Source of the DNA: Spirochaetota bacterium
Lineage (GTDB): Bacteria > Spirochaetota > Spirochaetia > Treponematales > Breznakiellaceae
Length of the DNA stretch: 26,907 nt
Assembly: GCA_023406985.1 (NCBI GenBank)
Contig: JAEXTK010000178.1
Span: 1-26,907 of the forward strand
Direction of reading: 5' to 3'
A program made the translations under genes and the position numbers. Below the pieces are notes generated by a model. That model worked only from the letters and a program-made list of their open reading frames with translations, searched no databases and was not told the DNA's origin. Of this stretch, positions 7,642 to 14,850 are shown piece after piece. Every line of letters starts with the position of its first letter. Position 1 is the first letter of the stretch.

Positions 7642-9066
7642 GTGCGGCTTAAGTATCGTTTATCCCTCCTCTTCCTCGTGGTCATAGCCGTCGCCGCCGC
7701 GACGTCCCTCGTTTTGGTCCGCCGGTCCACGGAGCGCGTGTTCCGGTCCTTCGTCTTCTCCGGCGATTCGCGGAAGGCCAAGGCATACGCGACCATCCTG
7801 GCCAAGTACCGCGCGGCGAACGGCAGCTGGGATGAGGTCCAGGGCTTTCTCATCGAGCTTCCCGCGCTCCTCACCGAGGTCGTCGACACGAAAATACGTG
7901 GAGATCCTACCTGGCCATCGGTGGTGGGGAACCCGGCGCCGACGCTGCGCTCCCTCATCGAAGACCGCGTCGTGGTCGCCGACGAGCGGGGCATCATCGT
8001 GGCCGATACCGCGAATCAGATACGCGGGACGGTCCATCCGGCGCGGCACCTGGATCACGGCGTGCCGATCATCAACGATTTCCAGCGGACCGGGACCGTC
8101 CTCGTCGGTTCCATGATCGATTCCTCCTTGACGGGCGTCGACGAGCGATTCCTGCAATCGGTGACCGCGTCCGTCATCTGGTCCACCGCGGCGGCGGCCC
8201 TCATAGCCCTCCTGGTGGGATTGCTCTTCGCGTCACGTATCACGCGTCCCCTCGGCGAACTCGCCCGGGCGGCCACGCGCATCGCGACGGGCGACTTATC
8301 CGCGCCCGTTCCCGTCGAAGGGCGGGACGAGGTGGCTGACCTATCCGCCTCCTTCAACGGGATGATCGCCGAACTGAAGCGGCTCGACGCGGCGAAGAAA
8401 CGGGTCATCGCCGACTCCGCACACGAACTCAGGACGCCGGTTGCCCTCATCCGCGGTATCGTGGAGGGGATGATCGATGGGGTATTTCCCCGCGACGATA
8501 CGACGCTGCGATCGGTCGCCGAGGAAACGACGCGCCTCTCCCGCCTCATCGATACCCTCCGAGAGCTCGAAATCATCGAGTCGGGGGAGCTCGAGCTGTC
8601 GGCCGAAGGCGTGGATCTCCGCGATGCGCTCCGCAAGGCGACGGTCCTCTTCGCCCCGGCCTCCGCCGCAAAATCGATCGCGCTCTCGCTGGAGAGTCCG
8701 GAGTCGCCGCCGCCCGTCGTGAACGGCGACTACGTACGGCTGGGGGAAGTGATCTACAACCTCATCGCGAACGCGATCAAGCATACGCCGGAAGGCGGCG
8801 CGGTCCTCGTCCGCGAGCACACGGGCGCGGCCGGCTCCGCGACGTTCAGCGTGGAGGATTCGGGGCCCGGTATCGATCCGGAGGAGCGGGCCCGCATTTT
8901 CGAGCGTTTCTACCGGATCGACAAGTCCCGCTCGGCCGATACGGGGGGCCGGGGCCTCGGGCTCGCCATCGCGCAGGAGATCGTGAAGGCGCACGGGGGA
9001 ACCATCTCGGCGGGCGAATCAAAGCTCGGCGGGGCGGCGTTTACCGTGACGCTTCCGCGGTTCTGA
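7642..9066 (+). CDS. Membrane sensor histidine kinase, HAMP type
   Basis: A 474-residue sensor kinase that should phosphorylate a response regulator, most likely the OmpR-type one at 10028. TM1 is at about 5-27, followed by a periplasmic sensor region of about 140 residues with no recognised fold. TM2 is near 170-192, then HAMP (ITRPLGELARAATRIATGDL). The HisKA H-box is DSAHELRTP with phospho-acceptor H261. The ATPase part carries NLIANAIKHT, DSGPGI and GRGLGLAI. I chose GTG 7642 because GGAG lies 7 nt upstream and TM1 follows directly; the frame is open further upstream, but that part looks non-coding. Unusually, a secreted-protein gene separates it from its likely partner regulator. Confidence 0.9.
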   Translation: MRLKYRLSLLFLVVIAVAAATSLVLVRRSTERVFRSFVFSGDSRKAKAYATILAKYRAANGSWDEVQGFLIELPALLTEVVDTKIRGDPTWPSVVGNPAPTLRSLIEDRVVVADERGIIVADTANQIRGTVHPARHLDHGVPIINDFQRTGTVLVGSMIDSSLTGVDERFLQSVTASVIWSTAAAALIALLVGLLFASRITRPLGELARAATRIATGDLSAPVPVEGRDEVADLSASFNGMIAELKRLDAAKKRVIADSAHELRTPVALIRGIVEGMIDGVFPRDDTTLRSVAEETTRLSRLIDTLRELEIIESGELELSAEGVDLRDALRKATVLFAPASAAKSIALSLESPESPPPVVNGDYVRLGEVIYNLIANAIKHTPEGGAVLVREHTGAAGSATFSVEDSGPGIDPEERARIFERFYRIDKSRSADTGGRGLGLAIAQEIVKAHGGTISAGESKLGGAAFTVTLPRF

Positions 9067-9162
9067 GCCTCGTCGGTCTTGTCCGCGCCGGGTACGGGAT
9101 TGACCCGCTTACCGTTCCCAGAAAACGGCGCATTCGATCCCATGCACCGATAATGCATCCTG

Positions 9163-9196
9163 CGTTCACGAAACCTTCACACTTTTTGCGTATCTT
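9163..9196 (+). promoter_or_regulatory. Direct-repeat activator site and -10 box of the nitroreductase-like gene
   Basis: CGTTCACGAAA (9163-9173) and CCTTCACACTT (9174-9184) are adjacent 11-bp units, then a 6-bp gap, then TATCTT (9191-9196). Unit length, gap and -10 position equal those at 5401-5434. The shared TTCACACT in the second unit is notable. The kinase gene ends at 9066, so this is an independent promoter inside the kinase/regulator cluster. Confidence 0.55.
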
Positions 9197-9264
9197 TCTC
9201 ACCGTCGGTCTCCGACTCGCGTCGCCTTAGGAGCTACGCGATCCCCTGCTTTCACGAGGTACCC

Positions 9265-9915
9265 ATGAAGCGCTCCATAGCGTTCGCCTTCATTCTCGCT
9301 TCCGCTGCCGTGCTGTTCGCGCAGGACATCTCGTTGCCCGCACCCGCGAAGAAGAGCGGCGTCGACCTGTTCGCCGCGATCGCGAACCGGTCCATCGCCA
9401 AGACCTTCGTCAAGAAGGAAGTTTCGCCGCAGGACCTGTCGACGGTCCTCTGGGCAGGCCTCGGGCTCCGTCCGGTTGACGCCGTCTCGAGCGCCACGAA
9501 GGCCGGCCGCACGGTTTCGTTCTCGGGCGACAATCCCTACATCAACGTCTACGTCCTCACCGACAAAGGCGCGTGGAAGTACCTTCCCGAAACGAACAAG
9601 CTGGAGGCGCGCAGCTCGAAGGACGTCAGGGCCGAAACCTCCTCCGGCGTCGTACCCGCAGCGGCCTTCATGATCGTCTTTACGGTGGACAACGCGCTCA
9701 TGCCGGCCTTCCTGAAGTCCAACCCCGCCGTCTTCCAGCAGATGGCCCACGCGACTGCGGGCTTCGCGGCCCAGAACATCGCCCTTACCGCTTCCGCCCT
9801 CAAGATGGCCACGGTGATCAAGTACACGATGAGCGCGCAGGGAGCGACCGTCGCCCTGAAGCTCTCCAAGGAAGAGGCTCCGCTCTTCACGCTCCAGGCG
9901 GGGTACTCGGAATAG
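9265..9915 (+). CDS. Secreted SagB/ThcOx-like nitroreductase-family protein
   Basis: A 216-residue exported protein. A clear signal peptide (MKRSIAFAFILASAAVLFAQ) with cleavage near residue 20 places it in the periplasm. The body follows the SagB/ThcOx nitroreductase pattern: PAPAKKSGVDLFAAIANRS at 26-43, VSPQDLSTVLWAGLGL (53-68), a KYLPETNKLE segment (105-114), HATAGFAAQNIAL (162-174) and PLFTLQAGY at the end. Family members are flavin enzymes. Here the usual N-terminal R-S-x-R pattern reads NRSIAKTF (second Arg replaced by Ala), and the usual Pro-Ser-Ala flavin-ring motif is not visible, so FMN binding may be weakened or lost. It sits between a histidine kinase and its probable response regulator and has its own promoter. 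A periplasmic reductase or a ligand-binding accessory of the sensor are both possible. Confidence 0.75.
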   Translation: MKRSIAFAFILASAAVLFAQDISLPAPAKKSGVDLFAAIANRSIAKTFVKKEVSPQDLSTVLWAGLGLRPVDAVSSATKAGRTVSFSGDNPYINVYVLTDKGAWKYLPETNKLEARSSKDVRAETSSGVVPAAAFMIVFTVDNALMPAFLKSNPAVFQQMAHATAGFAAQNIALTASALKMATVIKYTMSAQGATVALKLSKEEAPLFTLQAGYSE

Positions 9916-10027
9916 GCGCCAGGTTCGCTTTCCCGATCCGCTGGGTCGAAGGCGCGGTCCCCCGGGGCCCCGCCTTCGATCCGCGCCCATTGATGGAAAC
10001 GGCGGCGATACCTACACTGGAGCCAGG

Positions 10028-10750
10028 ATGGGAAGGAAGATCCTCGTCGCCGACGACGAACCGAAAATCATCCAGATCGTCTCCGCCTACCTCGAATCCT
10101 CCGGATTCGAGGTTATCTCCGCCGCGAACGGCACCGAAGCGCTGGCCCGGTTTCGCGAAGTCGCGCCCGCCTGCGCACTGCTGGATATCAACATGCCCGG
10201 CCTGGACGGTTTCGACGTCGCCCGCGCGATACGGAGAGTATCCGATATCCCCATCCTCTTCCTGACCGCCCGCGTCGACGAGACGGACCGGATCGTCGGC
10301 CTGGAGCTCGGCGCCGACGACTACGTCGTGAAACCGTTCAGTCCCCGGGAGCTCGTCGCCCGCATCAAGGCCGTGCTCCGGCGCTCCGACCGGTCAGCCG
10401 CAGGATCCGTGGCGCGCCCCGGATCCGAAGAACCGACCGCCCTCCTCCGCTGCGGCGAGGTGACCGTCGATCTTTTCAAGCGCGGGGTGACGGTCCGCGA
10501 TGTACCGAAAGCCCTGACCAAAGTGCAATTCGAGCTCTTACGGGTGTTGATCTCCGAGCCCGGCCGGGTCTTCTCACGAGCCGCGCTGCTCGAGGCCGCC
10601 ATGGAGACCAATTTCGAGGGATACGAGCGCACCATCGACGCGCACATCAAGAACCTCCGCAAGGTCCTCGGCGATGACGGCGACGACCCTCGGTACATCG
10701 GGACCGTGCGCGGCGTCGGGTACAAATTCCTGGAACGCCGGGGCGAGTAA
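10028..10750 (+). CDS. OmpR-family response regulator
   Basis: A 240-residue transcription factor. The receiver domain (1-118) has the acidic pocket VADDE, phospho-acceptor D53 (LLDINMPG), T80 and K102 (VVKPFSP). The winged-helix Trans_reg_C domain (about 140-237) ends with YERTIDAHIKNLRKVLGDD and YIGTVRGVGYKF. It most likely partners the kinase at 7642. OmpR-type dimers bind 11-bp direct repeats, as found in front of the SafE fusion gene and the nitroreductase-like gene, so those are candidate targets. GGAG lies 5 nt before the ATG. A possible TTGATG-17 bp-TACACT promoter (9990-10018) would start transcription almost at the ATG. Confidence 0.95.
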   Translation: MGRKILVADDEPKIIQIVSAYLESSGFEVISAANGTEALARFREVAPACALLDINMPGLDGFDVARAIRRVSDIPILFLTARVDETDRIVGLELGADDYVVKPFSPRELVARIKAVLRRSDRSAAGSVARPGSEEPTALLRCGEVTVDLFKRGVTVRDVPKALTKVQFELLRVLISEPGRVFSRAALLEAAMETNFEGYERTIDAHIKNLRKVLGDDGDDPRYIGTVRGVGYKFLERRGE

Positions 10751-10811
10751 GCAAGCGCGAATTGGCCTGCGCCATCGGCGTGATGCGCGGCCCGCAGCGC
10801 CCCTCGTCGCC

Positions 10812-10833
10812 AGTGTCCCGAAGCTTTGGGAAA
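10812..10833 (+). repeat. Dispersed near-palindromic repeat, copy 4
   Basis: AGTGTCCCGAAGCTTTGGGA plus AA, identical to copy 1. It lies between the convergent ends of the response regulator gene (stop at 10750) and the ycaQ-like gene (stop at 10859), the same kind of place as copy 1. Confidence 0.8.
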
Positions 10834-10858
10834 ACGATGGTCGCGGATAGCGGCGCGC

Positions 10859-12211
10859 TCAGATCGCCTTTTCGGCGGCCTCCACGAGGGATTCGGCCAA
10901 CGCGGCGGTGGGGCACTCCACCCGTTCAAAGACGACGCGCTCCGCGCCGTTGAAGCGGCCGAAATCGGCGAGCGCCTTACCCGCCGCGCGGCAGGTTTCC
11001 GCGCGGCCTCGGCCGCGGAAATCCGCGATCCCCGCCGCCTCCCCGAGGGCGAGGCGCTTCACGATGAGCGTCCGCGCCTTACGGTCGGCCTTGGCGTCCA
11101 CGAGACCGACGAAGCCTTCCCCGACGCCGTCCCCGAGGTCCCCGCCCGCGGCGAGGATGGGCAGGGTGAAATAACCGAAGGTGCGCTTCGGCTCGGGCAG
11201 GTAGCACTCGATCGTGTAATCGAAGCCGAAGAGGCGCCTGATCCTCCGCCTATCGATCAGGAAAGGGTCGAAGGGGGACAGCACGAAGACGCCGCGCCGG
11301 TTTTTCCTCCGCTCGCGCCCGTCCTGGGATGCGTCGCCCGCAGGCCGGGCGGCGCCTGTCGGCCGGGCGGCGGCCTCTATGGCCGCGGGCGCGGCGTAGT
11401 AGGCCGTCGACCCGCAGCCCTCCACCAGGAATTTCTCCAGCCTCCCGTCTTCCGTCCGGACGGCGAGTTCCGCGCCGATGCCGTCCGTGGCGTCCTTGCG
11501 GCCGTAGGCGACCTCGTCCGCGGCGAACAGCCCGTACGCGGCGGCGGCGCGGTCCACGTAGAACGCGGCCGCCTCCTCCGCGCTCGGCATCCGCACGTCC
11601 CAGCCCGGCGGCAGGACCCGTTCGGCCAAGTCGAATACCTTGTTGAACCCCACCCGCGTCGCGACGAGGAGCTCGCCCGCGTGGAAGAGGTACTCGAGCG
11701 CGCGTTTCGCCGGCTTCCAATCCCACCAGCTTCCCGCCGCTCCGCGCGGATCCTCGAAGTCGCGGGACGAGAGGGCGCCTTCGGACCGGACCCGCTCCAA
11801 GACTTCGCGCGCCACGCCGGCGTCGGCGCGGAACCACTCGTGGCCGTCGCGCTTGATGCGTTCCATCCGCGGCAGGCTGAACCGAAAGTCCTCGATCGGG
11901 AGGTAGGCCGCGGCGTGGGCCCAATATTCCAGGACGCGACGCGGCGCGGACGCCGCAGTCCCGCGGCCGGTCCCGCCGCGCGGCGCCCCCTCCAGCTCCG
12001 CGAAGGGAGCGTCCGAGAACCGTCCGCAGCGCGACCAGAGGACGTGCTCGTGGGCGCGGGCCACGACGCTGATCGTATCGATCTGGACATAACCGACCAT
12101 GCGGATGAAGTCGACGGCCCCCGCGAGGTTCCGGTCGTACGGAGACGGGAAGCCCGCGGCGGCGGAGAGCGCGGCGCGTCGGGCTGTTGACCGATCCAGG
12201 GTTACGGGCAT
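10859..12211 (-). CDS. YcaQ-like winged-helix DNA glycosylase (interstrand crosslink repair family)
   Basis: A 450-residue member of the HTH_42 / YcaQ-AlkZ family, whose studied members unhook DNA interstrand crosslinks and excise bulky alkylated purines. The catalytic Q-x-D motif is GYVQIDTISVVARAHEHVLW (Q43, D45), the YcaQ form rather than the AlkZ Q-x-Q form. Other family marks are EYWAHAAAYLP, WDWKPAKRALEYLF, and LSPFDPFLIDRRRIRRLFGF followed by GYFTLPIL. An Ala/Arg-rich stretch (ARPTGAARPAGDASQDGRE) interrupts the protein just before LSPFDP and is probably a surface loop. The gene converges on the response regulator and diverges from the MATE gene. No good ribosome site precedes the ATG, and the predicted promoter would leave only a few leader bases. 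Confidence 0.9.
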   Translation of the reverse strand: MPVTLDRSTARRAALSAAAGFPSPYDRNLAGAVDFIRMVGYVQIDTISVVARAHEHVLWSRCGRFSDAPFAELEGAPRGGTGRGTAASAPRRVLEYWAHAAAYLPIEDFRFSLPRMERIKRDGHEWFRADAGVAREVLERVRSEGALSSRDFEDPRGAAGSWWDWKPAKRALEYLFHAGELLVATRVGFNKVFDLAERVLPPGWDVRMPSAEEAAAFYVDRAAAAYGLFAADEVAYGRKDATDGIGAELAVRTEDGRLEKFLVEGCGSTAYYAAPAAIEAAARPTGAARPAGDASQDGRERRKNRRGVFVLSPFDPFLIDRRRIRRLFGFDYTIECYLPEPKRTFGYFTLPILAAGGDLGDGVGEGFVGLVDAKADRKARTLIVKRLALGEAAGIADFRGRGRAETCRAAGKALADFGRFNGAERVVFERVECPTAALAESLVEAAEKAI

Positions 12212-12251
12212 ACTATCCGCCGGTATAGTATATCCGGCCCGCCGCCGTCAA
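12210..12251 (-). promoter_or_regulatory. ycaQ-like gene promoter with an inverted repeat over the start codon
   Basis: On the minus strand TTGACG (12246-12251), 18 bp and TATACC (12222-12227) form a plausible promoter. ATACTAT (12210-12216) and ATAGTAT (12225-12231) make a perfect 7-bp inverted repeat with an 8-bp spacer. It covers the -10 box, the predicted start of transcription and the first bases of the ATG, a good place for a repressor or for a hairpin masking the start. Confidence 0.4.
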
Positions 12252-12317
12252 CCGACGGGGCCGCGAACCCGAGCCGCCGATCGAGCGCGGACAAATCGAA
12301 TGAGCGAATTCTCTCGC

Positions 12318-12363
12318 TTGACCAGGAGCCGCGCGCCCAATATCCTGTATGCAAACGGTTGCA
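12318..12363 (+). promoter_or_regulatory. Promoter and LacI-type operator of the MATE-LacI operon
   Basis: TTGACC (12318-12323), 17 bp and TATCCT (12341-12346) predict a transcription start near 12353. TGCAAACGGTTGCA (12350-12363) is a LacI-family palindrome: half-sites TGCAA and TTGCA around a central CG, with one mismatched pair. Its position across the start site suits simple repression. The LacI-family gene follows the first gene of this unit, so autoregulation is likely. Confidence 0.65.
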
Positions 12364-12382
12364 CACCGCTAAGGAGCCCATT

Positions 12383-13798
12383 TTGGGAGATCTTCAGAAA
12401 AAAGAACGCGCCGATCTGCGCAAGCGGATGTTCGCCATAGCGATTCCCATCGCGATCAGCGGCCTCACCACCCAGGCCCAGATGCTCATCGATGCCGCCT
12501 TCCTCGGCCACTACGCGGTGAAGCTCGCGGACGGTTCCGTCCTGGGCGGCGGGGAGTTCCTCTCCGCGGTCGGCAACGTCTTCTTCCCCTATATCGTATC
12601 CCTCGCCTTCATCTGGTCCATCACCACCGGAACGGTCGTGCTCGTATCGCAGCGTCTCGGCGCCAAGGATCCGGAGGCGGCCAAGCGCTACGCCGAGGCG
12701 TCCATCAAGTTCAACGCCCTCCTCTCGATCGCGATCTACCTGATCTGGGCCGCCATCGCGCCCGCGGTCTTCCGTCTCCTCGGCGTGCGGGAGCCCATCC
12801 TCGCCCTCTCGCTCCAGTACATCCGCACGATGAGCCTGGAACTCTTCTACCTCGGCGCGGGCACGACGATCGGCGCTATCTTCCAGGGCCTCGGGAAGAC
12901 CCGGCCCGAGATGTGGACGGGCATTCTCCGAAGCGCCCTCAACATCGTCCTGGACTGGGTCATGATCTTCGGCAACCTCGGTTGTCCGGAGCTGGGGGTC
13001 GCGGGCGCGGGCCTGGCGACGAGCCTCTCGGGCCTCATCTCCACCGTCGTCTTCCTCGCCATCGCGTTCCGAGCTCGGGATCTGCCCTTCCGGCCCTCGT
13101 TCCGCTCCGTCCTCAAGGCGCCGCTCCGGCCGTACCTGGACGTGCTCAAGGTCGGCCTTCCCTCCAGCGTGGAGGATTCCCTCTGGAATTTCGGCAACCT
13201 CGTGCTCGCGGCCTTCCTCAACGCCCTCAGCGCGGAGGCGGTCGGCATCTATCGCCTGGTCGCCCAGATCGAGCTCACGCCGGTCTTCTTCTACTACGGC
13301 ATCGCGCGGGCGGTGACCACCCTCGTCGGGAACAAGACGGGAGAGCGCGATATCGAGGGGGCCAAACGGACCGGAAAGCGGGCGACCATCGACATGCTCA
13401 TCTTCTGTCTGTTCTTCACGGCGGCTTTCCTCGCCTTCCCGAAGGCCATCCTCTCGGTCTTCACCGATCGGAAGGATCTGGTCTCCATCGCCGCGCCTTT
13501 CCTCATGATCGCCTCGGTCACCGCGATCCCGAAGTGCGTCAACATCATCTCGGGCAACGGCATCCGGGGGTACGGCGACACGATGTGGATGCTCGTAACC
13601 CAGATCTTCGGCCTCGCCTTCGTCATCGGGGTGAGCTGGGTCCTCATCTTCCCCGTCGGCCTCGGCATGTACGGACTTTTCATCACGCTCTTCCTGGACG
13701 AGTCGGTACGCGGTATCATCAACACCATCCGCTTCTACCGCGGAGAGCGTTCGATCTTCCATAAGGGGCTCGTGGGCGCGGAGGCCGAAGCCGCCTGA
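12383..13798 (+). CDS. MATE-family multidrug/metabolite efflux transporter
   Basis: A 471-residue inner-membrane exporter of the MATE superfamily, which expels organic cations or metabolites in exchange for Na+ or H+. About twelve hydrophobic helices are visible, with the repeated MATE pattern IPIAISGLTTQAQMLIDAAF near the N-terminus and its echo LKVGLPSSVEDSLWNF at the start of the second half. The start is TTG 12383: AAGGAG lies 6 nt before it, and the alternative TTG 12359 falls inside the operator. The LacI-family regulator gene follows about 40 bp after the stop, so the two are probably co-transcribed. The substrate is unknown; control by a sugar-type repressor suggests a small metabolite rather than a drug. 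Confidence 0.92.
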   Translation: MGDLQKKERADLRKRMFAIAIPIAISGLTTQAQMLIDAAFLGHYAVKLADGSVLGGGEFLSAVGNVFFPYIVSLAFIWSITTGTVVLVSQRLGAKDPEAAKRYAEASIKFNALLSIAIYLIWAAIAPAVFRLLGVREPILALSLQYIRTMSLELFYLGAGTTIGAIFQGLGKTRPEMWTGILRSALNIVLDWVMIFGNLGCPELGVAGAGLATSLSGLISTVVFLAIAFRARDLPFRPSFRSVLKAPLRPYLDVLKVGLPSSVEDSLWNFGNLVLAAFLNALSAEAVGIYRLVAQIELTPVFFYYGIARAVTTLVGNKTGERDIEGAKRTGKRATIDMLIFCLFFTAAFLAFPKAILSVFTDRKDLVSIAAPFLMIASVTAIPKCVNIISGNGIRGYGDTMWMLVTQIFGLAFVIGVSWVLIFPVGLGMYGLFITLFLDESVRGIINTIRFYRGERSIFHKGLVGAEAEAA

Positions 13799-13839
13799 AG
13801 CCGGGCCTCCGACGGAAGATCATCCTGAGGAGGACGGCG

Positions 13840-14850
13840 ATCGCGACTATCAAGGACGTGGCCCGGGCCGCGGGCGTCTCGTACACGACGGTTTCGCACG
13901 TCATCAACGGGACGCGGCGCGTGGCCGCGGAGACGGCCGCCCGCGTGGAAAAGGCGATCGGGGAACTCCACTACCGGCCGAGCGCCCCGGCCCGGGGACT
14001 GCGGACCGGCTCGAGCGGCCTCATCGGCGTACTCACCTCCCGGGGGGAGGACCTCTACTTCGACGAGGTGCTCGTCGGCATCGAGGACGCCTGCCGGGAA
14101 GCCGGCGTCGGCATGATCGTGACGCATTCGAACGGCGACCCGGCCGAAGAGACGGAGAGCGTCGGCATGCTCGTCTCCAAGGGTGTGGACGCGGTCCTCC
14201 TCAACAACTTCATGGGGAGCGCCGAGGCCTTCGCGATCCTGGAAGCCGCGCGGATGCCGATCGTGGTCATGCAGGCCCGGCCGACGGCGTACGCCGCGGA
14301 TATAGTCACCACCGACGATTACGGCGGAGCCCGCGCGGCGATCGACCACCTCCTCGCGAACGGCCATACCCGCATAGCCTGCGTGGCCGGCCCCTCCTAC
14401 CCCCACCACGACGTCGTCGCGCGGAGGGCGGGATACCGGGACGCCCTGACCGCGGCGGGCATCGCGCCGCGCTTGGACTTCTTCGCGACCGCCGATTACA
14501 CGGCGGCGGCGGCGTACGAGAGTTTCGCGAGGCTCATGGCCGTACCCGACCCGCCGACCGCCGTCTTCCTGTATTCCGATATCATGGCCCACGGGGCCCT
14601 GCGGGCCGCCGCGGACCTCGGCGTCGGCGTGCCCCGCGACGTCTCCATCGTCGGCTACGACGACGTCTCCTTCGCGGCCTTCACCTCGCCCCGGCTCACC
14701 ACGGTGGCCCAGCCGAAAAAAAGGATCGGCGAACTCGCCGTTCGCGCGGCCCTCGCCCGGCTCCGCGATCCGGAAGCGGCCCCCGTCACCACGGTCCTGC
14801 CCGTATCCCTCACCGTCCGCGAGTCCTCCGGTCCCGCCCCGCGCTCATGA
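13840..14850 (+). CDS. LacI-family transcriptional regulator with an apparent ATC start
   Basis: A 336-residue repressor: N-terminal LacI helix-turn-helix (ATIKDVARAAGVSYTTVSHV, with the hinge-side LHYRPSAPARGLRT) and a periplasmic-binding-protein-like ligand domain. The latter includes SSGLIGVLTS, DAVLLNNF, GHTRIACVAGP, DVSIVGYDD and SPRLTTVAQP. The family N-terminus M-A-T-I-K-D-V is present only if ATC 13840 is the initiator. GAGGAGG ends 6 nt before it, which is ideal spacing. The first conventional start, GTG 13858, would remove the first residues of helix 1 and has no properly spaced ribosome site. Probable target: the operator at 12350-12363. The stop overlaps the convergent heparinase-like gene by 6 bp. 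Family is certain, start less so. Confidence 0.9.
   Translation: MATIKDVARAAGVSYTTVSHVINGTRRVAAETAARVEKAIGELHYRPSAPARGLRTGSSGLIGVLTSRGEDLYFDEVLVGIEDACREAGVGMIVTHSNGDPAEETESVGMLVSKGVDAVLLNNFMGSAEAFAILEAARMPIVVMQARPTAYAADIVTTDDYGGARAAIDHLLANGHTRIACVAGPSYPHHDVVARRAGYRDALTAAGIAPRLDFFATADYTAAAAYESFARLMAVPDPPTAVFLYSDIMAHGALRAAADLGVGVPRDVSIVGYDDVSFAAFTSPRLTTVAQPKKRIGELAVRAALARLRDPEAAPVTTVLPVSLTVRESSGPAPRS

Noticed and set aside
9067..9162. Terminator after the histidine kinase gene
   Set aside because: Only a short CGGGT/ACCCG stem is visible and no U-run follows, so I could not support it.
12248..13762. A 504-codon minus-strand open frame opposite the MATE gene
   Set aside because: Acidic low-complexity translation without domains; the plus strand is a well-formed MATE transporter.
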